Positions 45,368-53,316 of a DNA stretch of 64,000 bases are shown piece by piece. The DNA comes from Jeotgalibacillus alimentarius (GTDB lineage: Bacteria > Bacillota > Bacilli > Bacillales > Jeotgalibacillaceae), in contig NZ_JXRQ01000029.1 of NCBI RefSeq assembly GCF_000829445.1, positions 248,001-312,000 on the forward strand, read 5' to 3'. Position numbers and translations under genes: made by a program. Below the pieces are notes generated by a model that was given only the letters and a program-made list of their open reading frames with translations, did no database searches and had not been told where the DNA came from. Each line of letters opens with the position of its first letter. Positions within the stretch are counted from its first letter, which is position 1.

Positions 45368-46015
45368 TTGATCGTTATAGGAATTGACTTGTCAGGTCCA
45401 TCTAATCACAAAGATACGGTTGCAGCTGCGTTTTCAGTGAAAGAAAACCGGTTGTCATTTATAGAATCAATCAATGTCGCTTCAGATCAGGATATTTTGT
45501 CGCTTGCAGGGCGTTATCTCGGAAAAGAAAAGGTGGTCATTGGTATTGATGCTCCTTTATCTTATCAGGACGGCGGAGGGGACAGAGTGCAGGATAAAGC
45601 GCTCAGAGGTGTGCTGAAAGAAGGTGGATTAAACGGCAGCTCCATTATGACGCCAACGATGACACGTATGGTGTATATCACACTGAGAGGCATTCAGCTG
45701 AGCCGGATGCTGCAAAACCTGCATGGCGATGCTGAAATCGTGGAGGTGCACCCGGGTGCGGCTATAGGCCTGAGGATGCCTGCACCTGAACTCGCATTAA
45801 CTTACAAAAAAGATACAGCAGCACGAACAGCCGTTTTCAACTGGCTGACAGAACAATACTTCTCAGAGCTGCCGGACACAACCGCTGACACGACGCACGC
45901 GATTGACGCATGCGGTGCTGCTCTTGCAGCTTGGTATTACGCTGCGCCTGACAAGAATTCCATATGGGTCTATGAAAAAACATCAGCAGCCCATCCGTTT
46001 GTGATGTGCTGCTGA
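45368..46015 (+). CDS. DUF429 family protein
   Basis: 215 residues. The N-terminal IVIGIDLSGPSNHKDT and the central VVIGIDAPLSY are the acidic strands of the DUF429 fold, a predicted RNase H-like nuclease family of unknown function; THAIDACGAALAAWY closes it. The start is probably TTG 45368 (AAGGGG 8 nt upstream); an in-frame GTG at 45359 overlaps the ribosome binding site. The stop abuts the stop of the convergent membrane-protein gene with no gap. Confidence 0.82.
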   Translation: MIVIGIDLSGPSNHKDTVAAAFSVKENRLSFIESINVASDQDILSLAGRYLGKEKVVIGIDAPLSYQDGGGDRVQDKALRGVLKEGGLNGSSIMTPTMTRMVYITLRGIQLSRMLQNLHGDAEIVEVHPGAAIGLRMPAPELALTYKKDTAARTAVFNWLTEQYFSELPDTTADTTHAIDACGAALAAWYYAAPDKNSIWVYEKTSAAHPFVMCC

Positions 46016-46567
46016 CTAAGAAATCGTATCTATTTTATCATCATTCATTTTGCCAATGACTTTATAAACAATCAGCAGCATCATAAATAAAACTGCTGTA
46101 CCATACCAGGGCAGTTCATGAATCGCTCCGCCAAATGCAGTATAAATGACGGCAGGTGCGATGACGCCAATCATGGAATAAAACATATACTCTTTTCGTG
46201 TATCAGTCATCTCCATCAGATAGAAAGAAAGCAGATGAAAATGAACAAATGGCATGATCCGCAACACCATGATCTGTCCAACTGATAATTGGCGGTCAGG
46301 CAGCACTTTATCTTTTAATTTTGACAGCTTATCTTTAAATGACGGAAAACGATAGATGAGTACATAAGAGACAAAGCTCATCAGGGTCATGCCGATAAAT
46401 GAGAGGATGGCCCCTTCAACAAACCCAAACAGCAGTCCGCCTGCTACACAGACTAAAATAACCGGTAAAAATAACAATGGTCTTAATAAATGCAATAATA
46501 CAAACAGAGCAGGACCGAGCCAGCCGGATTCTTCAATGAAATGCTGTACTTGTGACAATTCGTCCAT
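46016..46567 (-). CDS. TVP38/TMEM64 (VTT domain) membrane protein
   Basis: 183 residues. The VTT/SNARE-associated core shows LLRPLLFLPVILVCVAGGLLFGFVEGAILSFIG and VLRIMPFVHFHLLSFYLM, with about five hydrophobic segments. Related DedA-superfamily proteins scramble or flip lipids; the role here is unknown. The stop codon directly abuts the DUF429 stop, with no terminator between the convergent genes. Confidence 0.85.
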   Translation of the reverse strand: MDELSQVQHFIEESGWLGPALFVLLHLLRPLLFLPVILVCVAGGLLFGFVEGAILSFIGMTLMSFVSYVLIYRFPSFKDKLSKLKDKVLPDRQLSVGQIMVLRIMPFVHFHLLSFYLMEMTDTRKEYMFYSMIGVIAPAVIYTAFGGAIHELPWYGTAVLFMMLLIVYKVIGKMNDDKIDTIS

Positions 46568-46635
46568 TCGGTCGCCCCCCTGTTTTAAACGTAATTAGAT
46601 TTATCATATAACCTTTTAAGTTAATTTGCACCATG

Positions 46636-46665
46636 AAAAACCGGACCTGCAGATCAGACCCGGTT
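46636..46665 (-). terminator. Terminator of the acyl-CoA synthetase gene
   Basis: AACCGG and CCGGTT arms with an inner GTCTG/CAGGT pairing; TTTTTC follows on the minus strand. Confidence 0.75.
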
Positions 46666-46674
46666 ACTCTTATA

Positions 46675-48312
46675 TTATGAAGTTTTCATACCTGTTTTTT
46701 CAAGTGATCTCTCCCGCAGCACATATTTTTGTATCTTACCGGAAGCCGTCATTGGGTAGGCATCAGTGAATTCAATATACTTTGGAATTTTATGATGTGA
46801 TATTTTGCCACGGCAATAAGACCTCAGTTCTTCTTCAGTTAGTGCAGATCCTTCTTTTAAAATGATCCATGCCATCAGCTCCTCACCATACTTCGCGTCA
46901 GGTACACCAACGACCTGAACGTCCTGAATCGCAGGATGCTGATAGAGAAATTCTTCAATTTCGCGCGGATAAATGTTTTCCCCTCCACGGATAATCATAT
47001 CTTTTATTCTGCCGGTAATCGCAATATAACCATCTTCATCCATGACAGCAATATCACCGGTATGAAGCCAGCCTTCCTGATCGATCGCAGCTTCAGTCGC
47101 TTCATCATTATTATAATAACCTTTCATAATCAGATAGCCTCTTGTACACAGCTCGCCCGGTTCCCCGGAAGCAACTTCCTGACCTGTTAACGGATCAATG
47201 ATTTTCACCTCAACCCCCGGATGCGGCTTACCAACTGTTGCCACACGCTTTTCGATTGCATCATCAGGTCTGGTCTGCGTAATCACAGGTGACGATTCTG
47301 TCTGACCGTAGCAGATTGTAATTTCATCAGCACCCATATCATGAATCACTTTTTTCATGACCTCGATCGGACACGGTGACCCTGCCATGATCCCTGTGCG
47401 CAGCGAAGATGTATCAAACGTATGGTACTCAGGATGGTTCAGCTCTGCGATAAACATGGTTGGCACCCCGTGAAGCGCCGTACACTTTTCATCCTGTACG
47501 GCACGCAGTACTTTCAGTGGATCAAACTGTTCGAGCAGCACCATTGTAGCGCCGTGCGTGACAGCTGCTAGCGTGCCAAGCACACACCCAAAACAGTGGA
47601 AAAACGGCACAGGTATACAGACACGGTCTTTCTCCGTCAGCTTCATATAGTCCCCGATCAGCTGCGCATTGTTGACAATATTGGAATGAGTGAGCATGAC
47701 GCCCTTTGGGAATCCAGTCGTCCCTGATGTGTACTGAATATTAATTACATCATCTATATGCAAAGAAGCGAACTGTTCTTCAAGTGTTTGATCCGAGACC
47801 TGTTCTGCATAAGCTGCGAATTCACTCCACGTAAAAATACCCGGATAGTCATTGTCACTCATCACAATCACACGCTTCAGATGCGGCAGTTTACTGTTTT
47901 GCAGGTTGCCCTTTTCAGAAGCAGAAAGCTCCGGACAGATTGCATTGATGATTTCTATGTAGGAAGTTCCTTTGAATTCCTCTCCTAAGATCAGTGTAGT
48001 GGCATCTGACTGTTCAAGCAGATATGTCAGCTCAGCCTGCTGGTAATTGGTATTGACGGTGACGAGTACGGCACCCATTTTACCTGTGGCATACTGACTC
48101 AGCAGCCACTCCCGCTTATTATCAGACCAGATTGCGACATGTTCCCCTTTGCGAATGCCAAGACCAATAAACGCTTTTGCTAAGTCGTCTGTTTCCTGGT
48201 CAAACTCTCTGTAGGTCTTGCGAATCTGATGTTCCGGATAGACGTACGCCTCCACATCCCCATATGAATGCGCCATATCACGGACGATTTGACCAACCGT
48301 TTTCTCAATCAT
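46675..48312 (-). CDS. Acyl-CoA synthetase (AMP-binding)
   Basis: 545 residues, ANL superfamily ligase making an acyl-CoA through an acyl-adenylate. The P-loop is YTSGTTGFPKG (about 191-201), then YGQTESSP, TGDIAVMDEDGYIAITGRIKDMIIRGGENIYP and the C-terminal lysine motif TASGKIQK. The overall pattern fits medium- or long-chain fatty acid ligases (YngI-like). AAGGGG lies 9 nt upstream. Monocistronic; the region 5' of it is the 21-nt repeat array. Confidence 0.92.
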   Translation of the reverse strand: MIEKTVGQIVRDMAHSYGDVEAYVYPEHQIRKTYREFDQETDDLAKAFIGLGIRKGEHVAIWSDNKREWLLSQYATGKMGAVLVTVNTNYQQAELTYLLEQSDATTLILGEEFKGTSYIEIINAICPELSASEKGNLQNSKLPHLKRVIVMSDNDYPGIFTWSEFAAYAEQVSDQTLEEQFASLHIDDVINIQYTSGTTGFPKGVMLTHSNIVNNAQLIGDYMKLTEKDRVCIPVPFFHCFGCVLGTLAAVTHGATMVLLEQFDPLKVLRAVQDEKCTALHGVPTMFIAELNHPEYHTFDTSSLRTGIMAGSPCPIEVMKKVIHDMGADEITICYGQTESSPVITQTRPDDAIEKRVATVGKPHPGVEVKIIDPLTGQEVASGEPGELCTRGYLIMKGYYNNDEATEAAIDQEGWLHTGDIAVMDEDGYIAITGRIKDMIIRGGENIYPREIEEFLYQHPAIQDVQVVGVPDAKYGEELMAWIILKEGSALTEEELRSYCRGKISHHKIPKYIEFTDAYPMTASGKIQKYVLRERSLEKTGMKTS

Positions 48313-48404
48313 GGTTAAAACCCCTTTCTCCCATATGTTCCCTTCTATATTATCATAATGTTCAGAAAATATGGATCACATGGTGAAATTGGGTTTTTGG
48401 GTGG

Positions 48405-48700
48405 TTGAGGGGGGGCAGATGGCACTTGGTGAAGGGATGTGGCTCGGCAGTGGGGTGATGTGTACGGTTGGGTGAGGGAGATGGGCGACGGGGGGAAGGT
48501 GGAATTCCATCAGTTTCAGGCATATTTCCTTCAGCGGTTGAACGTATTCCGTCAATCTGAATTGTATTACATTAGTGTGAATTTTTATTCCTTCAGGCAG
48601 GCTGACGAGGCGATTATTCCCTTCAGAAGCCACGTTAATTCCTTCATTGAGGTATCTATTTCCATCAGCGGATCACACAATTCCTTCACCGCAGAGTAGA
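48405..48700 (-). repeat. 21-nt periodic repeat array, first locus
   Basis: Two adjoining blocks. In 48500-48695 the core TTCCTTCAG recurs with CTTCA-type anchors at 48508, 48529, 48550, 48570 (weak), 48591, 48621, 48642, 48663 and 48684: steps 21, 21, 20, 21, 30, 21, 21, 21. In 48405-48500, G-rich, ATG/GTG/GAT anchors fall at 48481, 48460, 48439 and 48418, exactly 21 apart. The minus strand would encode heptads of LKEI or HxP type, but a frameshift and stops interrupt them, so it is not one gene. Confidence 0.7.
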
Positions 48701-48732
48701 CGCTAAGCGGCCATCCACTACCATACCGAAAA

Positions 48733-48764
48733 CAAAAAAAGAGCTGGCATATTCGCTCCAGCTC
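48733..48764 (-). terminator. Terminator of the small protein gene
   Basis: GAGCTGG and CCAGCTC with TTTTTTTG following on the minus strand. Confidence 0.9.
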
Positions 48765-48772
48765 CATTAGAA

Positions 48773-48985
48773 TCATACCTTCTCCACAATATAAGCACGT
48801 TTCGTCTGGTAGGAAGGACCGTGACTATGATAGCCCTCATACCAGGACACCACTCTGTACTCGCGTGATGAATCAGTAAATAACTGGTCTTCATTTGACG
48901 ATAGTAACAGAATATCCTCTTTTGAGATGATGTCCTTCAATTCTTCGCCGCTATAATTTCTGCCGGGTTCAAGTGTCTGTGTCAT
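48773..48985 (-). CDS. Small uncharacterised protein
   Basis: 70 residues, soluble, acidic N-terminal half (SGEELKDIISKEDILLLSS) and aromatic C-terminal half (REYRVVSWYEGYHSHG). No family recognised. AGGAG lies 7 nt upstream of the ATG and a strong terminator follows, which supports a real gene. Confidence 0.65.
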   Translation of the reverse strand: MTQTLEPGRNYSGEELKDIISKEDILLLSSNEDQLFTDSSREYRVVSWYEGYHSHGPSYQTKRAYIVEKV

Positions 48986-49046
48986 CGTACCACTCCTTTT
49001 TTGCGAATTGGTACGTCTTTTCCCATTATCTGCTTACTTAAACCAG

Positions 49047-49307
49047 TCAGAGCCCACGCTCTGTCTGCAGTCTGTGAATGTATTCCTGTGCTTCAGACTG
49101 ATTCAGGCCCGTCTCATCCCTGACAAAGCCCACGATAATGTCCTGATCCTGATGACTGCGGATCAGATTCACTACCTGCTGCTCGAGCTTTTTGTCATGA
49201 ACAAGCCTTTCTGAAATACTCTGATGGCTCTTTTTATTATGATGGATAAGGACCCCGATAATTAATACGAGCATCATCCCCGTCATAATGAATGCGACAT
49301 AAACCAT
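49047..49307 (-). CDS. Small single-pass membrane protein
   Basis: 86 residues. Residues 3-22 (YVAFIMTGMMLVLIIGVLIH) form a membrane helix; the remainder is a charged helical tail (ERLVHDKKLEQQVVNLI, then LNQSEAQEYIHRLQTERGL) facing the cytoplasm. Unknown function. It lies between ilvE and the 70-residue protein on the same strand. Confidence 0.65.
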   Translation of the reverse strand: MVYVAFIMTGMMLVLIIGVLIHHNKKSHQSISERLVHDKKLEQQVVNLIRSHQDQDIIVGFVRDETGLNQSEAQEYIHRLQTERGL

Positions 49308-49309
49308 TT

Positions 49310-49352
49310 AAAAAACACCCTCCCTGCATGTTATTTTACAACAGGGAAGGTG
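49310..49352 (-). terminator. Terminator of ilvE
   Basis: CACCTTCCCTG and CAGGGAGGGTG arms, then TTTTTTAA on the minus strand. Confidence 0.88.
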
Positions 49353-49363
49353 TTCTCGGCATG

Positions 49364-50434
49364 CTATTTTACTTCAACAGTCCAATTGAATTCATCAGGT
49401 CGTCTGCCCGTCTGAATGCCTGTAATGGTATCGTAAAGCTTCTGGGACAGTTCGCCGATTTCATGATTGTTAATGACCATTTTCTTATCTCCCCAGTTGA
49501 GCTCTCCTACAGGTGAGATCACAGCTGCAGTCCCGGTTCCGAATGCTTCCTGGATCAGTCCCTGCTCATAAAGGTCATACAGTTCATCAATTGCAATCCG
49601 GCGCTCGATCACCGGTACACCCCAGCTATTCAGAACTTCAAGAATCGACATACGGGTAACACCTTTTAAGATACTGCCGCTCAGTGCAGGTGTTACAACC
49701 TCACCGCCGATTTTAAAGAAAATATTCATACTCCCCACTTCTTCAATGTAGCGCTTTTCAATTCCATCCAGCCAGAGAACGTCAGCATTACCGGACTTTT
49801 TCGCGCCGGCCTGTGCCTGGTACCCTGAAGAATAGTTCCCCGCTGTCTTCGCCATACCCGTGCCGCCTTTTACAGCACGTGTGAATTCCTGTTCCACGTG
49901 AATCGTGACAGGCTTGAGGCCGCCGGGAAAATACGGGCCCACTGGTGAAAGAAGCACCATCATCCGGTACGTTTTTGAAGGACTGACTGCAAGGTTCGGT
50001 TCAGTCGCAATAATAAACGGGCGTATATAAAGTGAGTGTCCAGGTTCTGCCGGCACCCAGTCTTTTTCGAGTTCAATCAGTGTTTTTAAATGCTCGAGTA
50101 CCTGCTCTTCATCAACCGGAGGAATGCTCAGACGTGCACCGGAGAGATTCAGCCGCTCAAAGTTCTTCTCAGGACGGAATAAAAGGATACGGTTATCCTC
50201 AGTCCGGTAAGCTTTTAATCCTTCGAAAATAGTTTGTCCATAGTGAAAAATCATTGCAGCCGGATCGAGCGTAATGGGTGAATAAGGTGTGATTCTGGCA
50301 TCATGCCAGCCCTTTTCCTCTTCATACTCCATGATGAACATATGATCAGTAAATGTCGTGCCAAAAGGAACCCCCGCAGATGGCTTTGCTTTCAGCTGCT
50401 GGCTTTTTACAATTTCAAGTGTTTGTGTCTTCAT
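49364..50434 (-). CDS. ilvE: Branched-chain amino-acid aminotransferase
   Basis: PLP enzyme of fold type IV making or degrading Leu, Ile and Val. 356 residues, the longer group typical of Bacillus YwaA/YbgE. Recognisable parts are GQTIFEGLKAYR, LYIRPFIIATEP, GGTGMAKTAGNYSSGYQAQ (the PLP lysine is the one after MA), IEEVGSMNIFF and EAFGTGTAAVISPVG. AAAGGAG lies 9 nt upstream of the ATG. It stands apart from other ilv/leu genes. No T-box leader is seen upstream. Confidence 0.95.
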   Translation of the reverse strand: MKTQTLEIVKSQQLKAKPSAGVPFGTTFTDHMFIMEYEEEKGWHDARITPYSPITLDPAAMIFHYGQTIFEGLKAYRTEDNRILLFRPEKNFERLNLSGARLSIPPVDEEQVLEHLKTLIELEKDWVPAEPGHSLYIRPFIIATEPNLAVSPSKTYRMMVLLSPVGPYFPGGLKPVTIHVEQEFTRAVKGGTGMAKTAGNYSSGYQAQAGAKKSGNADVLWLDGIEKRYIEEVGSMNIFFKIGGEVVTPALSGSILKGVTRMSILEVLNSWGVPVIERRIAIDELYDLYEQGLIQEAFGTGTAAVISPVGELNWGDKKMVINNHEIGELSQKLYDTITGIQTGRRPDEFNWTVEVK

Positions 50435-50540
50435 CTGTCATAACTCCTTTTTGGTTGTTTATTTGAATTATTGTAACAGAAGTTTTACTGATTGAAAGTG
50501 TTAAAGTGAAAAAATTCAGAAATTATTGTTTTTTGGGATG

Positions 50541-50668
50541 GGTGGGGGTTCGCGTTATAAGGTGGCGTGTTCGGTGTATTTGTTGTGTGGTTCGGCACTT
50601 AACATGTGAACTTCGACACGCACAGCCGCATGTTCAACACTCACACCGGAATGTTCGCCACTTCAGGA
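50541..50668 (-). repeat. 21-nt periodic repeat array, second locus
   Basis: The triplet TTC (within TGTTCGGCACT-like units) occurs at 50549, 50570, 50591, 50612, 50633 and 50654: five consecutive steps of exactly 21 nt. On the minus strand the in-frame reading is SGEHSGV, SVEHAAV, RVEVHML, SAEPHNK, YTEHATL. The frame is bounded by TGA before and TAA after and has no suitable start, so it is probably not translated. It occupies the gap between the Nudix terminator and ilvE. Confidence 0.75.
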
Positions 50669-50691
50669 CTATTGCCCCTCACCCACTCAAA

Positions 50692-50719
50692 TAAAAAAAG
50701 ACAACAGCACAACGCTGTC
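50692..50719 (-). terminator. Terminator of the Nudix gene
   Basis: ACAGC/GCTGT stem with a 5-nt loop, then CTTTTTTTATTT on the minus strand. Confidence 0.75.
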
Positions 50720-50735
50720 ATCTTCTTCTCAAAAC

Positions 50736-51362
50736 TTAGTCATTCCCTATCAGAATCGTATCAATGAATTCTTTCAGCACCCGCGCTGTAAGCCCCCAGA
50801 TCACGCGGCCATTATAGTGATAAAAGTACTCTGTGTACTGCCTTGTCTGCCATTTATACTCACGGCCGTTTGCGATCAGGTCATACGGAAAGCCATCGTC
50901 AGGCTTTACTTCCACGCGGATAATATGTTCGTCCGGCTGCTCATTCAGGAAAAATGACAGGGGCACTGTGAAGACCTCTTCCACTTCCGCCGGGTTCGGT
51001 TCAATTTCTGATTCATTATCCAAAAATCCGACGTAGGTACTGATCGTCATGCCAAATGGTGAGACCAGCTTTCCAAAAGAATAGACACGGCTGATAGAGG
51101 TCTCACAAAGGCCAAGCTCTTCACGGGCTTCGCGGACTGCTGCTCCTTTTGCGCTGTCATCATCGCTGTCTACCCTGCCGCCCGGAAAACAGATTTCCCC
51201 CGGCTGTCTGCGCATTGTAAGGGAGCGGACCTCAAAAAGCAGATGCAGCCCATCATCCTTTTTGATAAAAGGAATCATGATGGAATAATTTTTGACGGTT
51301 TCTTCTCCAAGAATGATCGGCTCATGTGCCTGCAGCCGTTCGATAATTTTATGTTCTTCCAT
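50736..51362 (-). CDS. Nudix hydrolase, CoA pyrophosphatase type
   Basis: 208 residues. The Nudix box is GGRVDSDDDSAKGAAVREAR followed by EELGL, with the catalytic REAREEL part intact. The layout with FPGG-like ICFPGG before the box and a long C-terminal part fits the NudL/CoA diphosphatase group, which cleaves CoA to 4'-phosphopantetheine and 3',5'-ADP. Monocistronic. Confidence 0.88.
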   Translation of the reverse strand: MEEHKIIERLQAHEPIILGEETVKNYSIMIPFIKKDDGLHLLFEVRSLTMRRQPGEICFPGGRVDSDDDSAKGAAVREAREELGLCETSISRVYSFGKLVSPFGMTISTYVGFLDNESEIEPNPAEVEEVFTVPLSFFLNEQPDEHIIRVEVKPDDGFPYDLIANGREYKWQTRQYTEYFYHYNGRVIWGLTARVLKEFIDTILIGND

Positions 51363-51431
51363 GTCACCAGCCCCGTTGTTTTTTTCTTAACTATAACAGA
51401 GTTCTTGAACGATCTGACTGTTGACTACTTT

Positions 51432-52070
51432 TTAAGTATGCTCTAAAAAGTACCCCGTTTGAAGAAAATGGTGGATAAGCTTTGCAGTTTCCGGGCGATG
51501 ATGAATTTGTTTGTGATGGTATGGAAGGATTAAATAATCTTTCAGCTCCGGTATCCAGACAGAAGATGTCTCAACGCGGCCATCATTTCGTTGTCTCAGC
51601 ATCTTACCAAGTAAAAGTCCGGCTCGGTCTCCGGCAGTCGCTCCAATTTCCACATCTGATTTGAAAAATTGATACTGTGTAATAAACGTGGGTGTAATGG
51701 AAAACAGAGTTTTGTAAACAAAAGTAAATGGACGTATCCAGTGAGCTAACCCTGCCAGACTGCTTTCCTGATTTGGTGTTGCAACCAATACGACACGCAT
51801 CACTTTACTGGCACATAATGGATCTGAAAGTACTTTGCGAATCACAATTCCACCAGTACTGTGCCCGATTAAAAACACTTTTTCACCATTTCTTATTTTT
51901 TCATTTATCTGAGCAGCCAGGATGGCAGCCGCTTCTTCAAATGAATGAAATGTCAGTTGAAATGAGAGATTGATACAGTTATAGCCCATTTGCCCGAGAT
52001 ATTGCTCAAGCGGATACATATCAGATGCAGCTTTATTAAAACCGTGAATGAGAAATACTTTGTGATCCAC
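51432..52070 (-). CDS. Alpha/beta hydrolase (lipase/esterase-like)
   Basis: 212 residues. VFLIHGFNKAASDM provides the oxyanion region and GHSTGG (about 69-74) the nucleophile elbow; the catalytic His is probably in YHHKQIHH near the C-terminus. LVATPNQESSLAGL is typical of lipases without a large lid. The start is GTG 52070, with GGAGAGAAGG upstream inside the gap that follows the beta-glucosidase remnant. No signal peptide. Confidence 0.82.
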   Translation of the reverse strand: MDHKVFLIHGFNKAASDMYPLEQYLGQMGYNCINLSFQLTFHSFEEAAAILAAQINEKIRNGEKVFLIGHSTGGIVIRKVLSDPLCASKVMRVVLVATPNQESSLAGLAHWIRPFTFVYKTLFSITPTFITQYQFFKSDVEIGATAGDRAGLLLGKMLRQRNDGRVETSSVWIPELKDYLILPYHHKQIHHRPETAKLIHHFLQTGYFLEHT

Positions 52071-52094
52071 TTGCCTTCTCTCCTTCGCAACATA

Positions 52095-52680
52095 TCAAGA
52101 TGATTCTTCATCTTCGTGGCCTGCTTCAAGCCATGCACCAGGCTGGTGTGTTAAGTAAGAAATTGAATAGTAATTGATGCCAAGGAAATCAATTGCTGCT
52201 GACATCGTCTCAAGGTCGCCCTCTTTTATGAAGGAAAAATCAGTGTATTGACGGTAGTAATCAAGCAGATCGGCCGGATATTGTCCTTTAAATACCGGAT
52301 CAAGGAACCAGCGATTCAGGAATCCGTCCCATCTGACAGCTACTTCTTTTGATGAAGCGCTTTCATCAAATGCATAAGATGAGTTCAGATTTAATGTAAT
52401 ACCAATCTCACCTGCAAGCTGTCTTTCTCTGAAACGTTTCGTAACCATTCCATGTGACAGCAGAACGTGGTGAGCTGCTTTTAGAAACGCCGGAATATCA
52501 CGATAGCCTGGTGCATGTTCACCTGAACCGTATCCAAGCCAGCTGACAACCCAAGGTTCATTATGAGTAATCCAGTTAGAGACTCTGTCTCCAAAACGGT
52601 CAAAGATCACGTCACAGTAATGAACGAATTCGTCAACGATGCTTCGGTTCATCCATCCAGCCTGATATATCGGTATTTCC
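52095..52680 (-). pseudogene. Beta-glucosidase (GH1) remnant, truncated at both ends
   Basis: About 195 codons match the middle of family GH1: NRSIVDEFVHYCDVIFDRFGDRV, ITHNEPWV (acid/base motif), APGYRDIPAFLKAAHHVLLSHG and FLGINYYSISYLTHQPGAW. The N-terminal ~110 residues and the C-terminal half with the nucleophile motif TENG are absent. Upstream codons come from a copy of the GC-rich repeat (52686-52745), and there is no ribosome binding site. It cannot make an active enzyme. Confidence 0.85.
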
Positions 52681-52685
52681 CGAGG

Positions 52686-52745
52686 GAGTCGTCCCCCTGC
52701 AGCGAGAATCACCAGCTGTGCTAAAACTACATTTATCTTTATCAA
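52686..52745 (+). repeat. GC-rich interspersed repeat, right-end fragment
   Basis: GAGTCGTCCCCCT and CAGCTGTGCTAAAAC align in order and spacing with the right end of the element at 11219-11280. It sits exactly where the beta-glucosidase remnant loses homology, which suggests that the deletion broke within or was mediated by the repeat. Confidence 0.65.
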
Positions 52746-52851
52746 AACTTTCCTTTTAAAAAACACTCTTTTACCTTAGAAAATGACTGTTTCAACTCAT
52801 GGGACATAAATAGCAGCGACGGCAATATGACACCTTAAGATGTCTGTAACG

Positions 52852-52884
52852 ACAAAAAAGACTGAGACATATGCTGTCCCAGCC
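52852..52884 (-). terminator. Terminator of rpmE2 (GGCTGAGACA family)
   Basis: GGCTGGGACA pairs with TGTCTCAGTC (two G-U pairs), then TTTTTTG on the minus strand. Confidence 0.85.
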
Positions 52885-52904
52885 TGATTGGATCATGGTG
52901 CTTC

Positions 52905-53150
52905 TTAAGATAAGTTGTATTTCTTATTAAATCTTTCAGCGCGTCCATCCTTATCAGCAAACTTCTGTCTGCCAGTATAAAACGGATGCGTATCAGAACT
53001 TACTTCCACTTTTAATAATGGATACGTGTTGCCGTCTTCCCACTCAATTGTTTCATTAGATGACTTTGTAGAACCAGTCAGGAATTTAAAGCCGCTGTTT
53101 GTATCCATAAATACTACTTTGCGATATTCCGGATGTGTATTTTGTCTCAT
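52905..53150 (-). CDS. rpmE2: Ribosomal protein bL31, type B (zinc-free)
   Basis: 81 residues. The sequence ([49 protein letters not shown]) is the type B bL31 paralogue. No cysteine is present, so it binds no zinc. In B. subtilis the equivalent (YtiA) is Zur-repressed and replaces the zinc-binding form during zinc starvation. A good Zur box lies about 25 bp upstream of the start. GGAGG precedes the ATG. Confidence 0.95.
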   Translation of the reverse strand: MRQNTHPEYRKVVFMDTNSGFKFLTGSTKSSNETIEWEDGNTYPLLKVEVSSDTHPFYTGRQKFADKDGRAERFNKKYNLS

Positions 53151-53172
53151 TATATATAACCTCCAATTAATT

Positions 53173-53193
53173 AAATCGTAAGCATTACGTTTT
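53173..53193. promoter_or_regulatory. Zur box upstream of rpmE2
   Basis: AAATCGTAAGCATTACGTTTT is a 7-1-7 imperfect palindrome close to the Bacillus Zur consensus TCGTAATNATTACGA. It differs only slightly in each half and is flanked by AAA/TTT. It is placed between gene start and promoter region. Confidence 0.82.
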
Positions 53194-53316
53194 ATATTTA
53201 ATCATGTTTTCACCGTGCATGCAAACATTAAGGTTCAACATAATCATCATGAGACTGATATTGTTAAATTTGTGCTAAACTAATAGGAAATGATTTGATT
53301 TGAAAGGTTGATCATA

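Noticed and set aside
48378-48500. G-tracts that could form a G-quadruplex
   Set aside because: Runs of G occur but are explained equally well by proline/histidine-type 21-nt units on the other strand; no regular G3 spacing.
48376-48633. Second minus-strand ORF over the same array
   Set aside because: Different frame from the first, low-complexity Pro/His-rich end, no translation signals; explained by the 21-nt period.
48585-48776. Minus-strand ORF over the 48.4-48.7 kb array
   Set aside because: It starts inside the terminator of the neighbouring gene and ends by a stop within the repeats; no ribosome binding site.
49890-49905. parS-like sequence TGTTCCACGTGAATCG inside ilvE
   Set aside because: 14 of 16 positions match but the two mismatches break the outer palindrome and the site lies in conserved coding sequence; listed only as a possible weak ParB site.
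50435-50540. T-box leader expected for a branched-chain amino-acid gene
   Set aside because: No TGGNACCGCG-like T-box sequence or specifier hairpin could be found upstream of ilvE.
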